Source: Dipteris shenzhenensis
Lineage: Eukaryota > Polypodiophyta > Polypodiopsida > Gleicheniales
Length of the DNA stretch: 64,000 nt
Assembly: GCA_047967505.1 (NCBI GenBank)
Contig: CM106539.1
Reading direction: 5' to 3' (one strand)
Part shown: positions 53,061 to 63,638 of the stretch, in pieces
How the letters are laid out: every line of letters begins with the position of its first letter
How positions within the stretch are numbered: position 1 is the stretch's first letter
Made by a program: the position numbers and the translations under genes
The notes under the pieces: generated by a model
The model's database searches: none
What the model was told of the DNA's origin: nothing
What the model saw: the letters and a program-made list of their open reading frames with translations, nothing else

Positions 53061-54407
53061 CAACTATTTTATACAATGCAGGTACAGTAATCTGAGATAG
53101 CCTCAAAGGACGAGAAGAGGACCCTGGAGAAGTCAAAGTCCAATCTTCCAGTCGGTCCTGGAGTTCCAATTTGTCGCCACAAAGGACGATAATGAGAGCT
53201 CAATCCATATGTAGTGGCTGCTAGAGAAAAGGGGAGCACAGTACCAGCGTCATCTATAACATCAACAACCGAGGTGATGCCTTTAAACGAGACAAAGTAG
53301 GAACGTCGAGGTTCCTGTAAAGCCAAGGGAGGCTGAAAGACTTTCGACCAGTGAATGCTTTCAGCTCTCAAAGAATTCCCAAGCAAAGATTGCTGTCCAT
53401 TCCATTCCAGATGAGAAAGAACATGCTTCCAGTCAAGAAGCAAGCGGGAGACAAAAGGGCATCCAGGCAAAGTGCCATCAGTGCAGCCAAAAAAGAAATC
53501 CGAGTGATCGAGTTGCCAATGACCAAACAGAGAAATACTGATATGAGTGATCAGAGTCCTAATCATAAGAGCCCAAGTCTGATCTCCTTGCCAAAATTGC
53601 AGCAACATTTTCCCCCTGTGGGCAAGAATATGCACATGAATATCCGTGATGTTCAATCCACCATGCATCTTGGGAGAACAAATGTGATGCATCGAAAGCA
53701 GCCTGAGACTTTTTCTGCCATGTTTGGATCGCCAGAAGAGTTCCATAAAGACAGACATGAAAGATGTTTGCCTCAACCTTGGGTTTCAAAGAGAGGTGAC
53801 TCTGTTTGGCGAATGCATCGCCCAGCCAAGTGGTGGAGGAAAAGATTACAGCAACTTTGGGCCTATAAAGTACCGCTTCAACAACAAGTTTTCTTTTGGC
53901 GAGTTCTTTTGGGAGTGTTTCCATCTAGACAGCTATTAGCTCATCGACACATTGCTCCTGCACTTTGCCATAGATGTTCTGCTTCTTCGGAGACTGTGCC
54001 TCACTTGTTTTGGCATTGTCCGTGCTCTCGTGAGTTTTTTGATCTGCTTCGACAGCACCTGCGAGCGAGATTCCCATCTGTTCCGTTTGGAAAGTTCTTC
54101 TGACTATTTGGGTTTCATCCATCTAGACCGGAGTTTCAAATTTTCTTCATTTGGGTTCGCTACTGGGCACTATGGACTTTATGGACATATAGGAATTCTA
54201 AAGTCTTTGGTGATCCTACTTTCTCTCTGTTTGGCTTTTTTAGGCGTTCTCTGCAGCAATCTTTCTTTGATTGCTTGCAAACCCGCTGCATAGATCATGA
54301 GGTCTTTTTGGCATATACTGAAATTTTCAGTTGATGTAATTGTAGAACCTTTCTTTGAGGTTACTAACTCATATAATATAATCAATCAATGATTTCACCC
54401 AAAAAAA
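53061..54407 (+). mobile_element. L1-3: L1 3' piece with inverted 5' segment
   Basis: The 53069-53776 segment reads on the minus strand (ELFWRSKHGRKSLRLLSMHH to RLSQITVPALY). The 53777-54334 segment reads on the plus strand (QPWVSKRGDSVWRMHRPAKW to EIFS), with finger CHRCSASSETVPHLFWHC. In L1-1 the two protein blocks are adjacent, so together they cover one continuous 3' region. Both resemble L1-1 more than L1-2. A 5'-inverted tail end of this kind is the hallmark of twin priming. The A7 at 54401-54407 is its tail. Confidence 0.78.
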
Positions 54408-54811
54408 GTGTGTGTGGAGGCGAGAGGGCTCCACATAGGTAGATCATGTTAAGCACCAGTAGCGCTCTATTTTTAAGTTCAGTTCTCGATGATGCGAACC
54501 TTCACCAAAGCCAGAGGCTCCGTCAGTCGCAATTATCTCTTCTATCCTTAGCCGACTGGAATAATTGGTTCCATACATAGGTTCTGGCACTTAGATGGTC
54601 AAATGATAGATTGACCTGCTGATGGGGATCTTCCTCCCACTTCTATGATGTGTTTTGGATTTTTGGTCTGCACACAAATAGTGTTGTGTGCCCACAGAGG
54701 CAGCGTTGTGACTTTCACTTTATTGACATTCTCATCTCAGGTATCAGCCTTCAGTGCAGATGCTTGCTTTAGTGGCCCCATCCCTTAGATTCTTGTATTT
54801 TGTATTTCTTC
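54408..54811. other. Unassigned sequence after the L1 cluster
   Basis: Starts with GTGTGTGTGG, the flank shared with the other L1 boundaries. No open frame or family match was recognised. Confidence 0.4.
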
Positions 54812-54970
54812 AGTCTCATAGACCCATCTGTCATTGAAAAACATTTTTCTCTTGCTATCCTCCCTCCCTTCCCCTACTCATTCCTTCCTTCTACTATCTT
54901 CCCCCTCCTCCCACTCCTTTCCCCCACCACCTTTCCCCCACCACCATCTGTCATTGAAAAACATTTTCGC
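54812..54970 (+). repeat. Degenerate D-family LINE 3' end and short direct repeat
   Basis: TTCAGTCTCATAGACCCATC at 54812-54831 matches the first hairpin of the LINE-D end. The word CCATCTGTCATTGAAAAACA occurs at about 54827 and again at about 54948, around a 100-base pyrimidine-rich stretch. Confidence 0.55.
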
Positions 54971-56479
54971 ACAGATAAGAAACAGAAACAGATATGTAAT
55001 ATTACAGCCGCAACTATCTATCATAAATAATAATCATCTGTAATGATTGTACTTTTTGACTAGCTAGTGCATCAAAGCCATGAAATATTAAATGTCAACA
55101 ATTACAGATGTCGTCTCTGAATGCGCAGAAACATTACCAATAGTCAAGAAACACTTGCCGTTTGTTGTCATAAGAATAGACACATCTTAAGTATCTATAT
55201 GCGAATTATGCTCTTCGTGTCACAGGATCATGAGCATGGCATACCTTTGTTTGAAGCACGCGCTCCTGAACCCTTGCTCTTTGTAGCTCTGGGCTCTGCC
55301 ACAGAACAATAAACAATAAGTAAGCCTTTAAGCCAAAGGAGAAGCACAAAAATCCAATAAACATCGATGGGATGCCGTTGGGATTTCATAGAAACCCTAG
55401 CCAGGCTGCAAAGTAGAAACTCATTGTGCATATTGATACCATATACTGCAGCACTACTTCTTTGTCAAATTCCTGTCTATTACCTTCTTGGCTGAAAAAA
55501 GAACACATATCCCACAAAACTTCAACATACAATCAGATGCAAAGGGATGCTAACTATAGAGGTAGATTTGGATATGCTGATGTATATGCACAAAAACAAA
55601 ACAGTCACAAAACCTTCATGCCTTTTTCAAAAGGTCAGGCTTTGCAGAAAAAATTGAAGAGAAGGACAATCTTGAACATATACAGGAGAAGAAAATTAAG
55701 TTCAGTCCATCCAGATTTCAAATACACCCCTGCCATTTGCAAAATGAGATAGACCAAATCCAACCTCACATGATTTATATAAACATGACGTCAGCTTCCC
55801 CACCTCTCTACATAACAAACCAAGAATTGAACTATGGATAGGTCAAATTTTGGTATCATTATAAAATCCTGATGCTGTCTGCCCTGCAAGGAAAACAGGT
55901 ATCATGATTCAGAATTAGAAAACAGCTTCTTGTCTCGCTTGTATGTCTCTTGAGACATGTCTTGTTTTAGTTGTTCCAGATATTGCTTAGTGATTGTGAT
56001 TTGCAGCCACAAACATTGCTGTGATTCAATCTTCCGACTCAAGGAGGAGAGGTTTATAGCATGGACTTTGTCTTAAGAAACCGTGCCAATGTCCCAACCC
56101 TAAAAGTGAGAGCCTAAATGCTTCTCCCAATCCTCTATATGTAAAAGAAATCAATGGACAACAACCCCTCCAGAGAGAGTGGCATGTGAAGTATTGGTAC
56201 AATCCCACATGTGCTCCTCTGAATCATGGTTGTCAGTTGTGTCAGTTATGCCAGATCTAACTGAAAACCTCTTGAGAGGACTACAGGAGGAGTGGTATTA
56301 AGAAGGACCCATGAAAAAGCAAAGTGGGCTTACTCTGAGGGAGTAGAATCCCACATTGTCTAGCTCAATCAGTGACATCAACATGGCCTGAGATGTCTAC
56401 ATCATTGGCTGGTGAGGAAAGCAGTTATCCATAATGGCTAGAAGCTATCTCCAGCAGATCCTATCTACAAATCTGGGAA
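54971..56479. other. Unassigned AT-rich stretch
   Basis: About 1.5 kb without a recognisable gene, RNA or element. Only short chance-like frames (longest about 108 codons at 55426-55752, low complexity at its end). Possibly old unique or intergenic DNA. Confidence 0.45.
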
Positions 56480-56870
56480 CTACATGTCAAACACCTGCAT
56501 ATCTCTTCCCTGAAGAATTCTTCCCATCCGAAAGTATGTGATTGGAATCTTCAATATGGACCATTGGCAAGGCAACTGGTGGAGGAGGAGGACATGAATC
56601 TGTATGTTGAAAAAAGCAGCATTGTGAGCCATGCTGGTCTTGACATTGAATGAAAAATGTTGAGGATAAATGAAGTTGGTAAAAGTATCTGTCAAATTGC
56701 CTTGTAGTTGGAACATAAGACAAGTGAATATTGCATGCTGACAATCTCTCTCTAACATAATGATAATGAACCTCAATGTGCTTAGTACGCGCATGAAACA
56801 CTCAGTTTCGTACAATGGCTAAAGCATTCTGACTATTAGAGTAGGTATCTCTACTATCAGAGAAATAGGG
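56480..56870 (-). pseudogene. copia-3 pol tail
   Basis: Minus-strand translation ALAIVRN, then FHARTKHIEVHYHYVRERLS and LSYVPTT, the end of a copia RNase H and pol. It continues the fragment at 58370-59085 after a ~1.5 kb interruption. Confidence 0.7.
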
Positions 56871-57598
56871 CACGGCACTACAAAGACTCACCACATTTCC
56901 AAAGGCGTTTAGTAGAGGAGCAGGAGGATAGACATAGCTGTGGGTGGAGAGTTGCCTATAACTGCATGTTGATCTTCAATTAAATTTTCTCACTAAAGCC
57001 ACAGGTCTGGTCAAAAGAATCTTCAGACCTCAAATATTCAAAGGAGGATCTACAATTGTTAGAATATAATTATGTAAGGATGAGCACGTCATGAGGGTCG
57101 ATTTTCAAACATGGAAAGCCTACCCTATGTCAAGGAACCTATTCAAGGTCGAATAATAGAACTACGAATGGGGCAAATCTATGAACTAGCCAAAGCAAGG
57201 AGTGGAAGGGCAGGAAGGCGTGCTAGTATTGAATGACTCACGAGGTTGATTCTTGTTGCAAGTGGCTATTTGTTGTGGCTTTTGAGAGGATAGTTTGCAT
57301 GCTTTGTTGGAAAACGTGAGAGACGAGTTAGGTTGGGTTCACACCAACTGCTCGTCATCCTCCAAAAGGTGGCGTGAAGGGTTGCTATCCTAGTTGGCCT
57401 AATAAGTGGGACAGGCCTGAACACGGACACAAAAGAGAGTTGTGTCTCGCCCATGAATGCCACACACTCCATGGCCAACCCCTCTAAGAGCTAAATGATT
57501 GGCGCATTCCATCTCTTCGAACTGGGAGAGCAATTACACTCTGGTGATATCCCATTCCATCTCTTCCCAACTGCTACACCAAAAAAAAAATTAAAATT

Positions 57599-57640
<42 letters not shown>

Positions 57641-58202
57641 TTTCAATATATGGAGGGACATACTCGCTCAACTTTATTTTATTCCTATTTGTTTTGGACC
57701 CTGGAGGCTGATTAACTTATGTTTGTCCATGGACTATTTAATTTGTTTGGGTTAATTTATTTATTTAAGCTATGTCTAAGAGGAGTTTACATTATTCAAG
57801 AACAATGTTGTCTTTCCCACATGTGAGCCCTTACCACTAAGCTATAGAGTGGAAGAGCTTAACTAGTGCTACCTAAAACTTATAAATGGTCCCTTCTCCC
57901 CCTTTAGTACGTGAGTTCTTCTTTAAAGCCCCCTCAAATGGTCTCTAGTACCCCTCCCCCTTAGCACTTGCCTTCTTCTTTAATGCCCCCTTCTTAAGCG
58001 GTTCCTTAATTGAAACTCCTCACTTCCCCCTTTATCATCATGCCCTTTCCCCCTCTTCTCTTCTCCACAACTAATTAATGGAAATTTCCCATTTTTGGCA
58101 TGCCCCTCGCCAGGTCGAAGTCATGGTGCTTCTTCTAAGAAGCTTAATTATGGCCCCATCATTTAGTCCCCCTTTCTCTCTCTCTCTCTCTTCTTCTTTG
58201 CT

Positions 58203-58242
<40 letters not shown>

Positions 58243-58369
58243 TTGAAGCTAAATTTCCATTTATGGCCCCATATTCTCCCCCCCCCCTTCTCTCTCTCCC
58301 CTTCTTTTGCTTCTTCTTCTTCTTCTCTCTCTCTCTTTTTCTCTCGCTGATTTTTGCTGAACCACAGAT
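56871..58369. other. ~1.5 kb insertion of unknown nature inside copia-3
   Basis: Interrupts the copia-3 RNase H between the blocks GNCFMLGASCI and NALAIVRN. It holds a (TA)n tract at 57604-57634 and CT-rich tracts at 58164-58240 and 58318-58344, but no recognised coding sequence. No target duplication was found, so an insertion plus some deletion is inferred rather than shown. Confidence 0.45.
57604..57634. repeat. (TA)n microsatellite
   Basis: About 15 TA units following an A-rich stretch. Confidence 0.9.
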
Positions 58370-59085
58370 GCATGAAGCTCCAAGCATAAAACAGTTGCCA
58401 TTGTGTGACACAAGGTCATAGCATCCAGCCTAGTCAATATCTCTAAAAGCATGCAAAGTAAGTGAAGAATGGTTGCCATAGAGAAGGCCCAACCCTCGAG
58501 TGTCTTACAAGTATTGGAAAACACATTTCACAGCAATGCTGTGTACTAAGATTATGCATGAATCTACTCAACTTAGAAACAACATACTAAAGATCTAGCC
58601 GTGTGCGACATAGATATATCAGGCATCGAAGAGCCTGCTCATAGAGAGTGGCATCAAAGGGATCAATAGCATCATCCATGGAGAGACGGAAACCAGACTC
58701 CATAGGTGTAGAAACTGGTTTGCAATCCTCAAACTGAAATCTATGTCGCAGCTGTCCAATGTATTTGGCACCATACTACCCCCCTCAACATGAGCAAACT
58801 ATGACTGCTGCAAATCAGCCTTAAAGGCTACACTACACTGTGTGGAAGGTCCAGCTAAGAGCATATCATCAACATATAATATCAGAATAAGCAAGTCGGC
58901 TTCATGTTTGCGGACAAAGAGAGCTCTCTCTCTATGGACATTCTGAAAACCAAGGCTGATAAGATGTGTATGAATCTTGACATGCCAAAACCAAGGTGCT
59001 TGCTTCAAACCATTTAGTGCTTTGTGCAACCAGCATACCTTACTTTCAGACCCTTTGACTTCAAAACCAGTTTCCAGCATCCCCC
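58370..59085 (-). pseudogene. copia-3 reverse transcriptase and RNase H fragment
   Basis: Minus strand: FEVKGSESKVCWLHKALNGL, KQAPWFWHVKIHTHLISL, LILYVDDMLLAGPST (YVDD kept), then a gap in the QQS..FAHVEGG region. FEDCKPVSTPMESGFRLSM, YLCRTRLDL, SKLSRFMHNL and DIDWAGCYDLVSHNGNCFML follow. Similar to copia-1, broken by several frame changes and small deletions. Confidence 0.8.
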
Positions 59086-60040
59086 CCTACACCGACCTGC
59101 TGCTGCTCCTGAGCCACCTGCTGACGTAGCAATCGATTGGCCACGTGGCAGATGCTGACATCAGCGCTAATGTGGTGCCCTCTACTAACATGGTGACTAG
59201 GCTGTATGGTCTACTGAGCTGGCTCCTGCATGCATGACACTAGGTTGGCGTGGCTGCTTGCATGGCAGTCCACATGGCAGTCCAGCTTGCCACAAGTTGA
59301 GGATGCCTGTAGCATCCCCTTCTACTGAAACTCGAACCAGTATATGAAAGTGGCCTCTTGTCGTGCTGATGGAGGTGACTAGATGTGGTATACCTGGCTG
59401 ATAAATCTTGATCTGGATACCTGGTTCATGAATCCAGAAATGGTTGCTAAGCTTAGGAATCTTGATCTGTAGGTACTGAATTCCGGATCTCGTGCTAACT
59501 TCTGGTAAGGATATGTGATGTGGGTTAATACTTCAGGATGATGCTCCATGCGGTTTTCCTTGGTGCATATAGGTGATATGGGACGGAGGAAGACTGGGTT
59601 TGAGAGAGGCATCGTAGTCATCTTGTAACCCTGTTACCTGCTGTAAGACTGTATCCTACTGTAATACTGTGGCCTGTTGTAAAACTGTGTCTTGCCAGTG
59701 CCTCTCGAACCCCTTGAATAACTGATATCACAGGTCGAGGCGGAACACCCTTAATCCAATAGATGAACTTGGACCCATGATCTGGGATTTTGACATCCAA
59801 ACCTTGGTGCTGATATTTTGGTCAGACTTTGAGCTGGTGCCACCTTCATGCTCCCAATATGACGTCTGCTGCCTGAGTGGGCGTGCCTGAGTGGGCGCGA
59901 CCCTGAGTGGCCAACTATGTATCCACCTTGAGATCTTCAGAGTGGCTGAAGCTATTTGCATATTGCTCTCTATCTGCTGCCCTGGAAAAACACCATTCAA
60001 GGTCATTGGTTCCGTAGGCGTAAGAGGAAACTGAGCCTTC
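59086..60040. other. Unassigned stretch before gypsy-2
   Basis: No family match. 59628-59690 holds three copies of an 18-base unit (CTGTAAGACTGTATCC-like). Repeated short words such as CACGTGGCAG and GTCCACATGGCAG occur near 59140-59290. It could be a decayed gypsy gag or leader, since gypsy-2 RT follows, but I cannot show it. Confidence 0.4.
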
Positions 60041-60656
60041 TAATTGGGATGAAATACCTTATGGGTTACATCCAAAGCGAAATGTTCAACATAAGATTGA
60101 ACTAATCCCAGGGGCAGAACCGGTAAATAGACCTCCCTATAGGCTAAGTTTTACCGAAGAAGCAGAGATGCGAAGACAACTGAAAGAATACCTCAAGCTG
60201 AGACAATTTCACCCCAGTTTCTCACCTTTTGCTTCACCAGTGCTATTGAAAAAAAAAAAGATGATACTTTTCGCCTCTGTATAGATTACAGAGCATTAAA
60301 TAATATCACTACTAAGCACAGGTATCCGATGGCTTGGATCAATGATTTGCTAGATGCATTACATGGAGCCATAATTTTTAGTAAGATAGATCATGACCAA
60401 GATTAGAGAAACTCAAAAGGTGGACGAGTTCGTCCACAGCCTTTGGCCTAAAGCTCATGTCTTTAAACCCGGGGAAAAAGATGACCTGGCATCCAAAAAA
60501 GGCCAAACTTATGCAAGATATACCATAAGAGATGGTATGCTGAAAAGAAATGACAAGGTAGTAGTACCTAATCAGAATAATCTCAGGCAGAGAGTCATTC
60601 AACAATGCCATAATAGCCCATGTGCGGGACATCTAGGAGTCGAGAAAACGTATGAC
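60041..60656 (+). pseudogene. gypsy-2 RT N-part joined to integrase N-part
   Basis: [46 protein letters not shown] and [15 protein letters not shown] jump at about 60393 to [32 protein letters not shown] and QQCHNSPCAGHLGVEKTYD. About 890 bases present in gypsy-1 (end of the RT and all of RNase H) are gone. At the position where gypsy-1 has TGA (29517), this copy has GGA (CAGHLG). Confidence 0.85.
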
Positions 60657-61090
60657 CATCCGTTTCTGGATGATCCCCACTACTCATTCCCAACTCAGTG
60701 TTTCAAACACTGTAGTCTAAAAATAACTGGTAAATTTAACATCCCTGTCTGACACTATGGATTTGGGTAATCCATGCAGAAGAAATATATGTTTAATAAA
60801 CAAATCCGCCGATTGCAGGGCACTAACAGACTCTCTAGTTGGAATGAAGTGAGCCATCTTGGTTAGACAATCCACTATCACAAGGATAGAATCATATCCA
60901 CCTTGTGTCGTAAGCAAACCTACAATAAAGTCCATGGAAATGCTATCCCACCTACCTAGTGGTATTTCCAAGGGCTGTAAAAGTCCAGGTAGCTTCATCC
61001 GCTCTGCCTTACTTGACATGAAAAACAACTTGTCGCATATTCACGAATATGATTTTTCATTTTTTGCCAAAAGAAATCTTGCTTCACGGA
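60657..61090 (-). pseudogene. gypsy-2 integrase core, inverted in place
   Basis: The minus strand encodes ERMKLPGLLQPLEIPLGRWD, SMDFIVGLLTTQGGYDSI, FIPTRESVSALQ and SIVSDRDVKFTSYF, and the low-coordinate end reaches the GDHPETDG block. These are exactly the residues missing between the plus-strand blocks ending VEKTYD and beginning ERIDQILEDML. The Gln in LLQPLEIP shows that the gypsy-1 TAG at 29664 came from CAG. Confidence 0.85.
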
Positions 61091-61843
61091 AAGAATCGAC
61101 CAAATTTTAGAGGATATGCTTAGAGCATATGTTTCATTGAGGCAACATACGTGAGACAAATTGTTGCCATTGTTAGAATTTGCCAACAATGATAGAAAAC
61201 ATTCCTCTACACGGTTCAGTCCATTTGAGCTGAACTATGGTTATAGACCAGCAAATCCAACTATAGTTGGAGTACCTCAGAAAGTGCCTAGTGCCGCGAA
61301 CTTTGTGGTTTAGATGCAAGAGATGCTAGCACTTGCAAGAGCTAACATCCGCCAAGCTCTGGATAGGGCTAAGGCATATGCAGATGAAAACAGATCCATT
61401 AGAGAATTTAAGGAAGGAGAAAAAGCTTTTCTCAGAGTTCCTTCGCACTCTAAGTCTTTGACTGCAGAAGAGTGTGCTAAGTTATCACCCCGATATTGTG
61501 GGCCGTGGTTAATTCTAAAAGAATAGGCAAGGTGGCCTATAAATTAGAATTACCACAGGGTTGTAAGAAGCACCCAGTGTTTCATGTTTCTCGTTTAAAG
61601 AAATTTTTGCATGCAGGTGACTCACTAATCGAGGGTGTTGTTTTGTTTCAGGAGATAGAGGATAATGCAGGACACAAACCAACAAGAATCTTGGACCGAG
61701 GAACAATGCAAGTACGCAATCAGAAGATACCCACGGTGTTGGTTGCATGGCATGGTTTACCTCTATCAGAAGCTACTTGGGAATCCGTATACCAATTACG
61801 GAGAGTGTTCCTAGACTTTATCATCAAGGACGTTGATGCCTGA
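61091..61843 (+). pseudogene. gypsy-2 integrase C-part and chromodomain
   Basis: ILEDMLRAYVSLRQHT, stop, KLLPLLEFANNDRKHSSTRF, NPTIVGVPQKVPS, TAG at 61312-61314, then MQEMLALARANIRQALDRAK and LSPRYCGPWLILK with a frame change at 61520. HPVFHVSRLKKFLHAG and VLVAWHGLPLSEATWESVYQ end it, a clean chromodomain-like end. The Trp here is TGA in gypsy-1. Confidence 0.87.
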
Positions 61844-61855
61844 AGAGGGAAGGAA

Positions 61856-62310
61856 TGTTACGCTCAAGTTGAGGTAACATGACCTCAGAAGGGTCAGTGG
61901 ACATTTTCCTATAAAGGATCAATGTTTAGATGGTATTTATTCGGGCTTCATGTTATTGGTCAAAAGGATTAATGTTAAGGTCCTTGATGAGGGTGACAAG
62001 GCACTGACTAGATGGGTCTAAGGCTATGGGTCTTAAATGCATTAAATGTGTAATGTGCCTAGGGGCAAGTGAATAATGGTATCCCAAGAGAGGGGTAGAA
62101 AAGATGCATTTAAGAGGTACCCTAGAATGCAGACATGTGGCATACTAGATCCATCTAGGGAATTGGGGCTTGGTGGATTTTGCAAGCAGGAGCTTTCATG
62201 TAGGATTGTATTCTGAGAGCTTGCTACCACTGAGAATCGGCTCGGAGGATAATCTGTGTACCTGCACCGTGATTGATCGTAGACTTGGTATATTGGAATA
62301 GGTTATACAT
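61856..62310 (+). repeat. gypsy-2 3' LTR, about 455 bp
   Basis: TGTTACGCTCAAGTTGAGGT start, alignable to the gypsy-1 LTR throughout (CTAGGGGCAAG, GAATTGGGGCTTG, GGAATAGG) but much more diverged. The exact right end is uncertain. Confidence 0.75.
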
Positions 62311-62312
62311 AA

Positions 62313-63374
62313 GTGGAACGTATCATTGACCCTTGTGCATGAGCTCAAAATTCTGAGCGAGCTCATATGCACGCTCATAATCTTGTGGTTTGAAACTTCT
62401 GACATACCACCAGATGTCTGTGCGCAAGCCATGGAAAAATTAGCTCAGCTTCTGATTATCCTCCAGCTATTGCAACTATATAAACACCTGATTGAATTTG
62501 TTCGCATAATGATTCATTGTCGGTCTCTCCCTAACATAGCTCGTAGAATTGACTCTCGAGCTTGTCCAGATACAGAGGTGCACGAATCGTGATCGAAGAT
62601 CTTTCACAAATTCCGTCCAATTGTAGAAAGGTGTCTCCTCGTCTGCATCATAGTGGTCTTTCTGCCACTTGAGCCACCAGGTGACCGCCTCGTATGTGAG
62701 GCGCATGGATGCTAGGATGCACCACTTGTTGTCCTTCATAGGCATCACTGAAAAATAACATTCGGACTGATTGAGCCACGAAGACAACACTAAAGGTAGG
62801 AGCTTACCATCATACTGTGTGAAGTTGAGTTTCCTCGAAAAGGAAGGCTTGGCTGGAGATGGAAGTCTCTCCTTTTCTTCCCCGGCCGGTCGGAGCAAAG
62901 AAATGAGAAGCTGTCGGTCTCTCTTCTCGAGCAGTACATTCTCGGAGCTCCTTGGCCTCTTGAGCCTCGCGGTCCCGGAGTTCCTTGGCTTCTCAAGCCT
63001 CTTGACCGTGTTTGTATTTTGCTTCCCAAGCTGCCCTTTCGGCTTCTCAAGCTTTCCGATTCTTCTTTTGCTTCACAAGCCTCCCAATCACATTCTTCTT
63101 TTGCCTCCCGAGATAGCCTTTCGCGTTGTCTGGCGACCTTCTCACGATCTTCCTACATCTCCTGAAGCTGGATCATGCATGTGAAGAGAGCCTTGGACTC
63201 TTGTTGCTGCATCTGCATCATAGCCTGCAACATGGCTGTCATGGCAAACATGGAAGTGTCTGTAGGATGCTATGGTGGGGGTGGGGGTGGGGGTTGAGGC
63301 ACTGAACCCTCCCCCCCTGTGTTGGACTGCTCACTGGTGCTCATGGTGTCCTTATCGGATCTTGTCTGGACCAT
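62313..63374 (-). pseudogene. gypsy-3 gag
   Basis: The start is the ATG at 63372-63374 (MVQTRSDKDTMSTSEQSN, a usual opening for plant Ty3 gag). A Pro tract ends in TAG, then FAMTAMLQAMMQMQQQESKA and a charged coiled coil (EDREKVARQRERLSREAKEE). The Retrotrans_gag core has KLNFTQYDGKLLPLVLSSWL, MRLTYEAVTWWLKWQKDHY, FVKDLRSRFV and NHYANKFNQVFI, to the end YELAQNFELMHKGQ. Stops and frame changes interrupt it. Protease and pol do not follow. Gypsy-2's LTR takes their place. Confidence 0.8.
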
Positions 63375-63625
63375 AAACGATGGGAGCTGTCCTTGACTAA
63401 CCCGAACCTATTGATTCCTGGAAAAACAAATTATCCTATTTACTGTACCTGGCAAGGTGTAAAGACCTGTGGGTGAAGACGGAGCTGGCCTGATGCGCAA
63501 TGGAGTAAGGGAGGGAGCGGCTAATGGAGTATGGTATTACCACTAGTCTGGGCTAGGGACAGGCTAGGGACAAAATATAAAAATAGAACCCCTAGAAACC
63601 CATCTGTCTCAAGAAAGGATCTGAA

Positions 63626-63638
63626 GCTCTGATACCAA
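63626..63638 (-). promoter_or_regulatory. gypsy-3 primer-binding site
   Basis: Minus strand TTGGTATCAGAGC, a full initiator Met tRNA match, directly inside an LTR end CTACA. Confidence 0.88.

Larger units (their letters stand above)
60041..62310 (+). mobile_element. gypsy-2: deleted and rearranged relative of gypsy-1
   Basis: Blocks in order: RT N-part (60041-60390), a deletion of the RT catalytic part and RNase H, integrase N-part (60390-60656), an inverted integrase core (60657-61090), integrase C-part with chromodomain (61091-61843), PPT and a 3' LTR (61856 to about 62310). No 5' LTR is seen. Confidence 0.88.

Noticed and set aside
54800-55030. Pro/Ser-rich frame in a pyrimidine tract
   Set aside because: Low complexity DNA; no family resemblance.
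58071-58373. Glu/Arg-rich frame (minus strand)
   Set aside because: Translation of CT/GA microsatellites.
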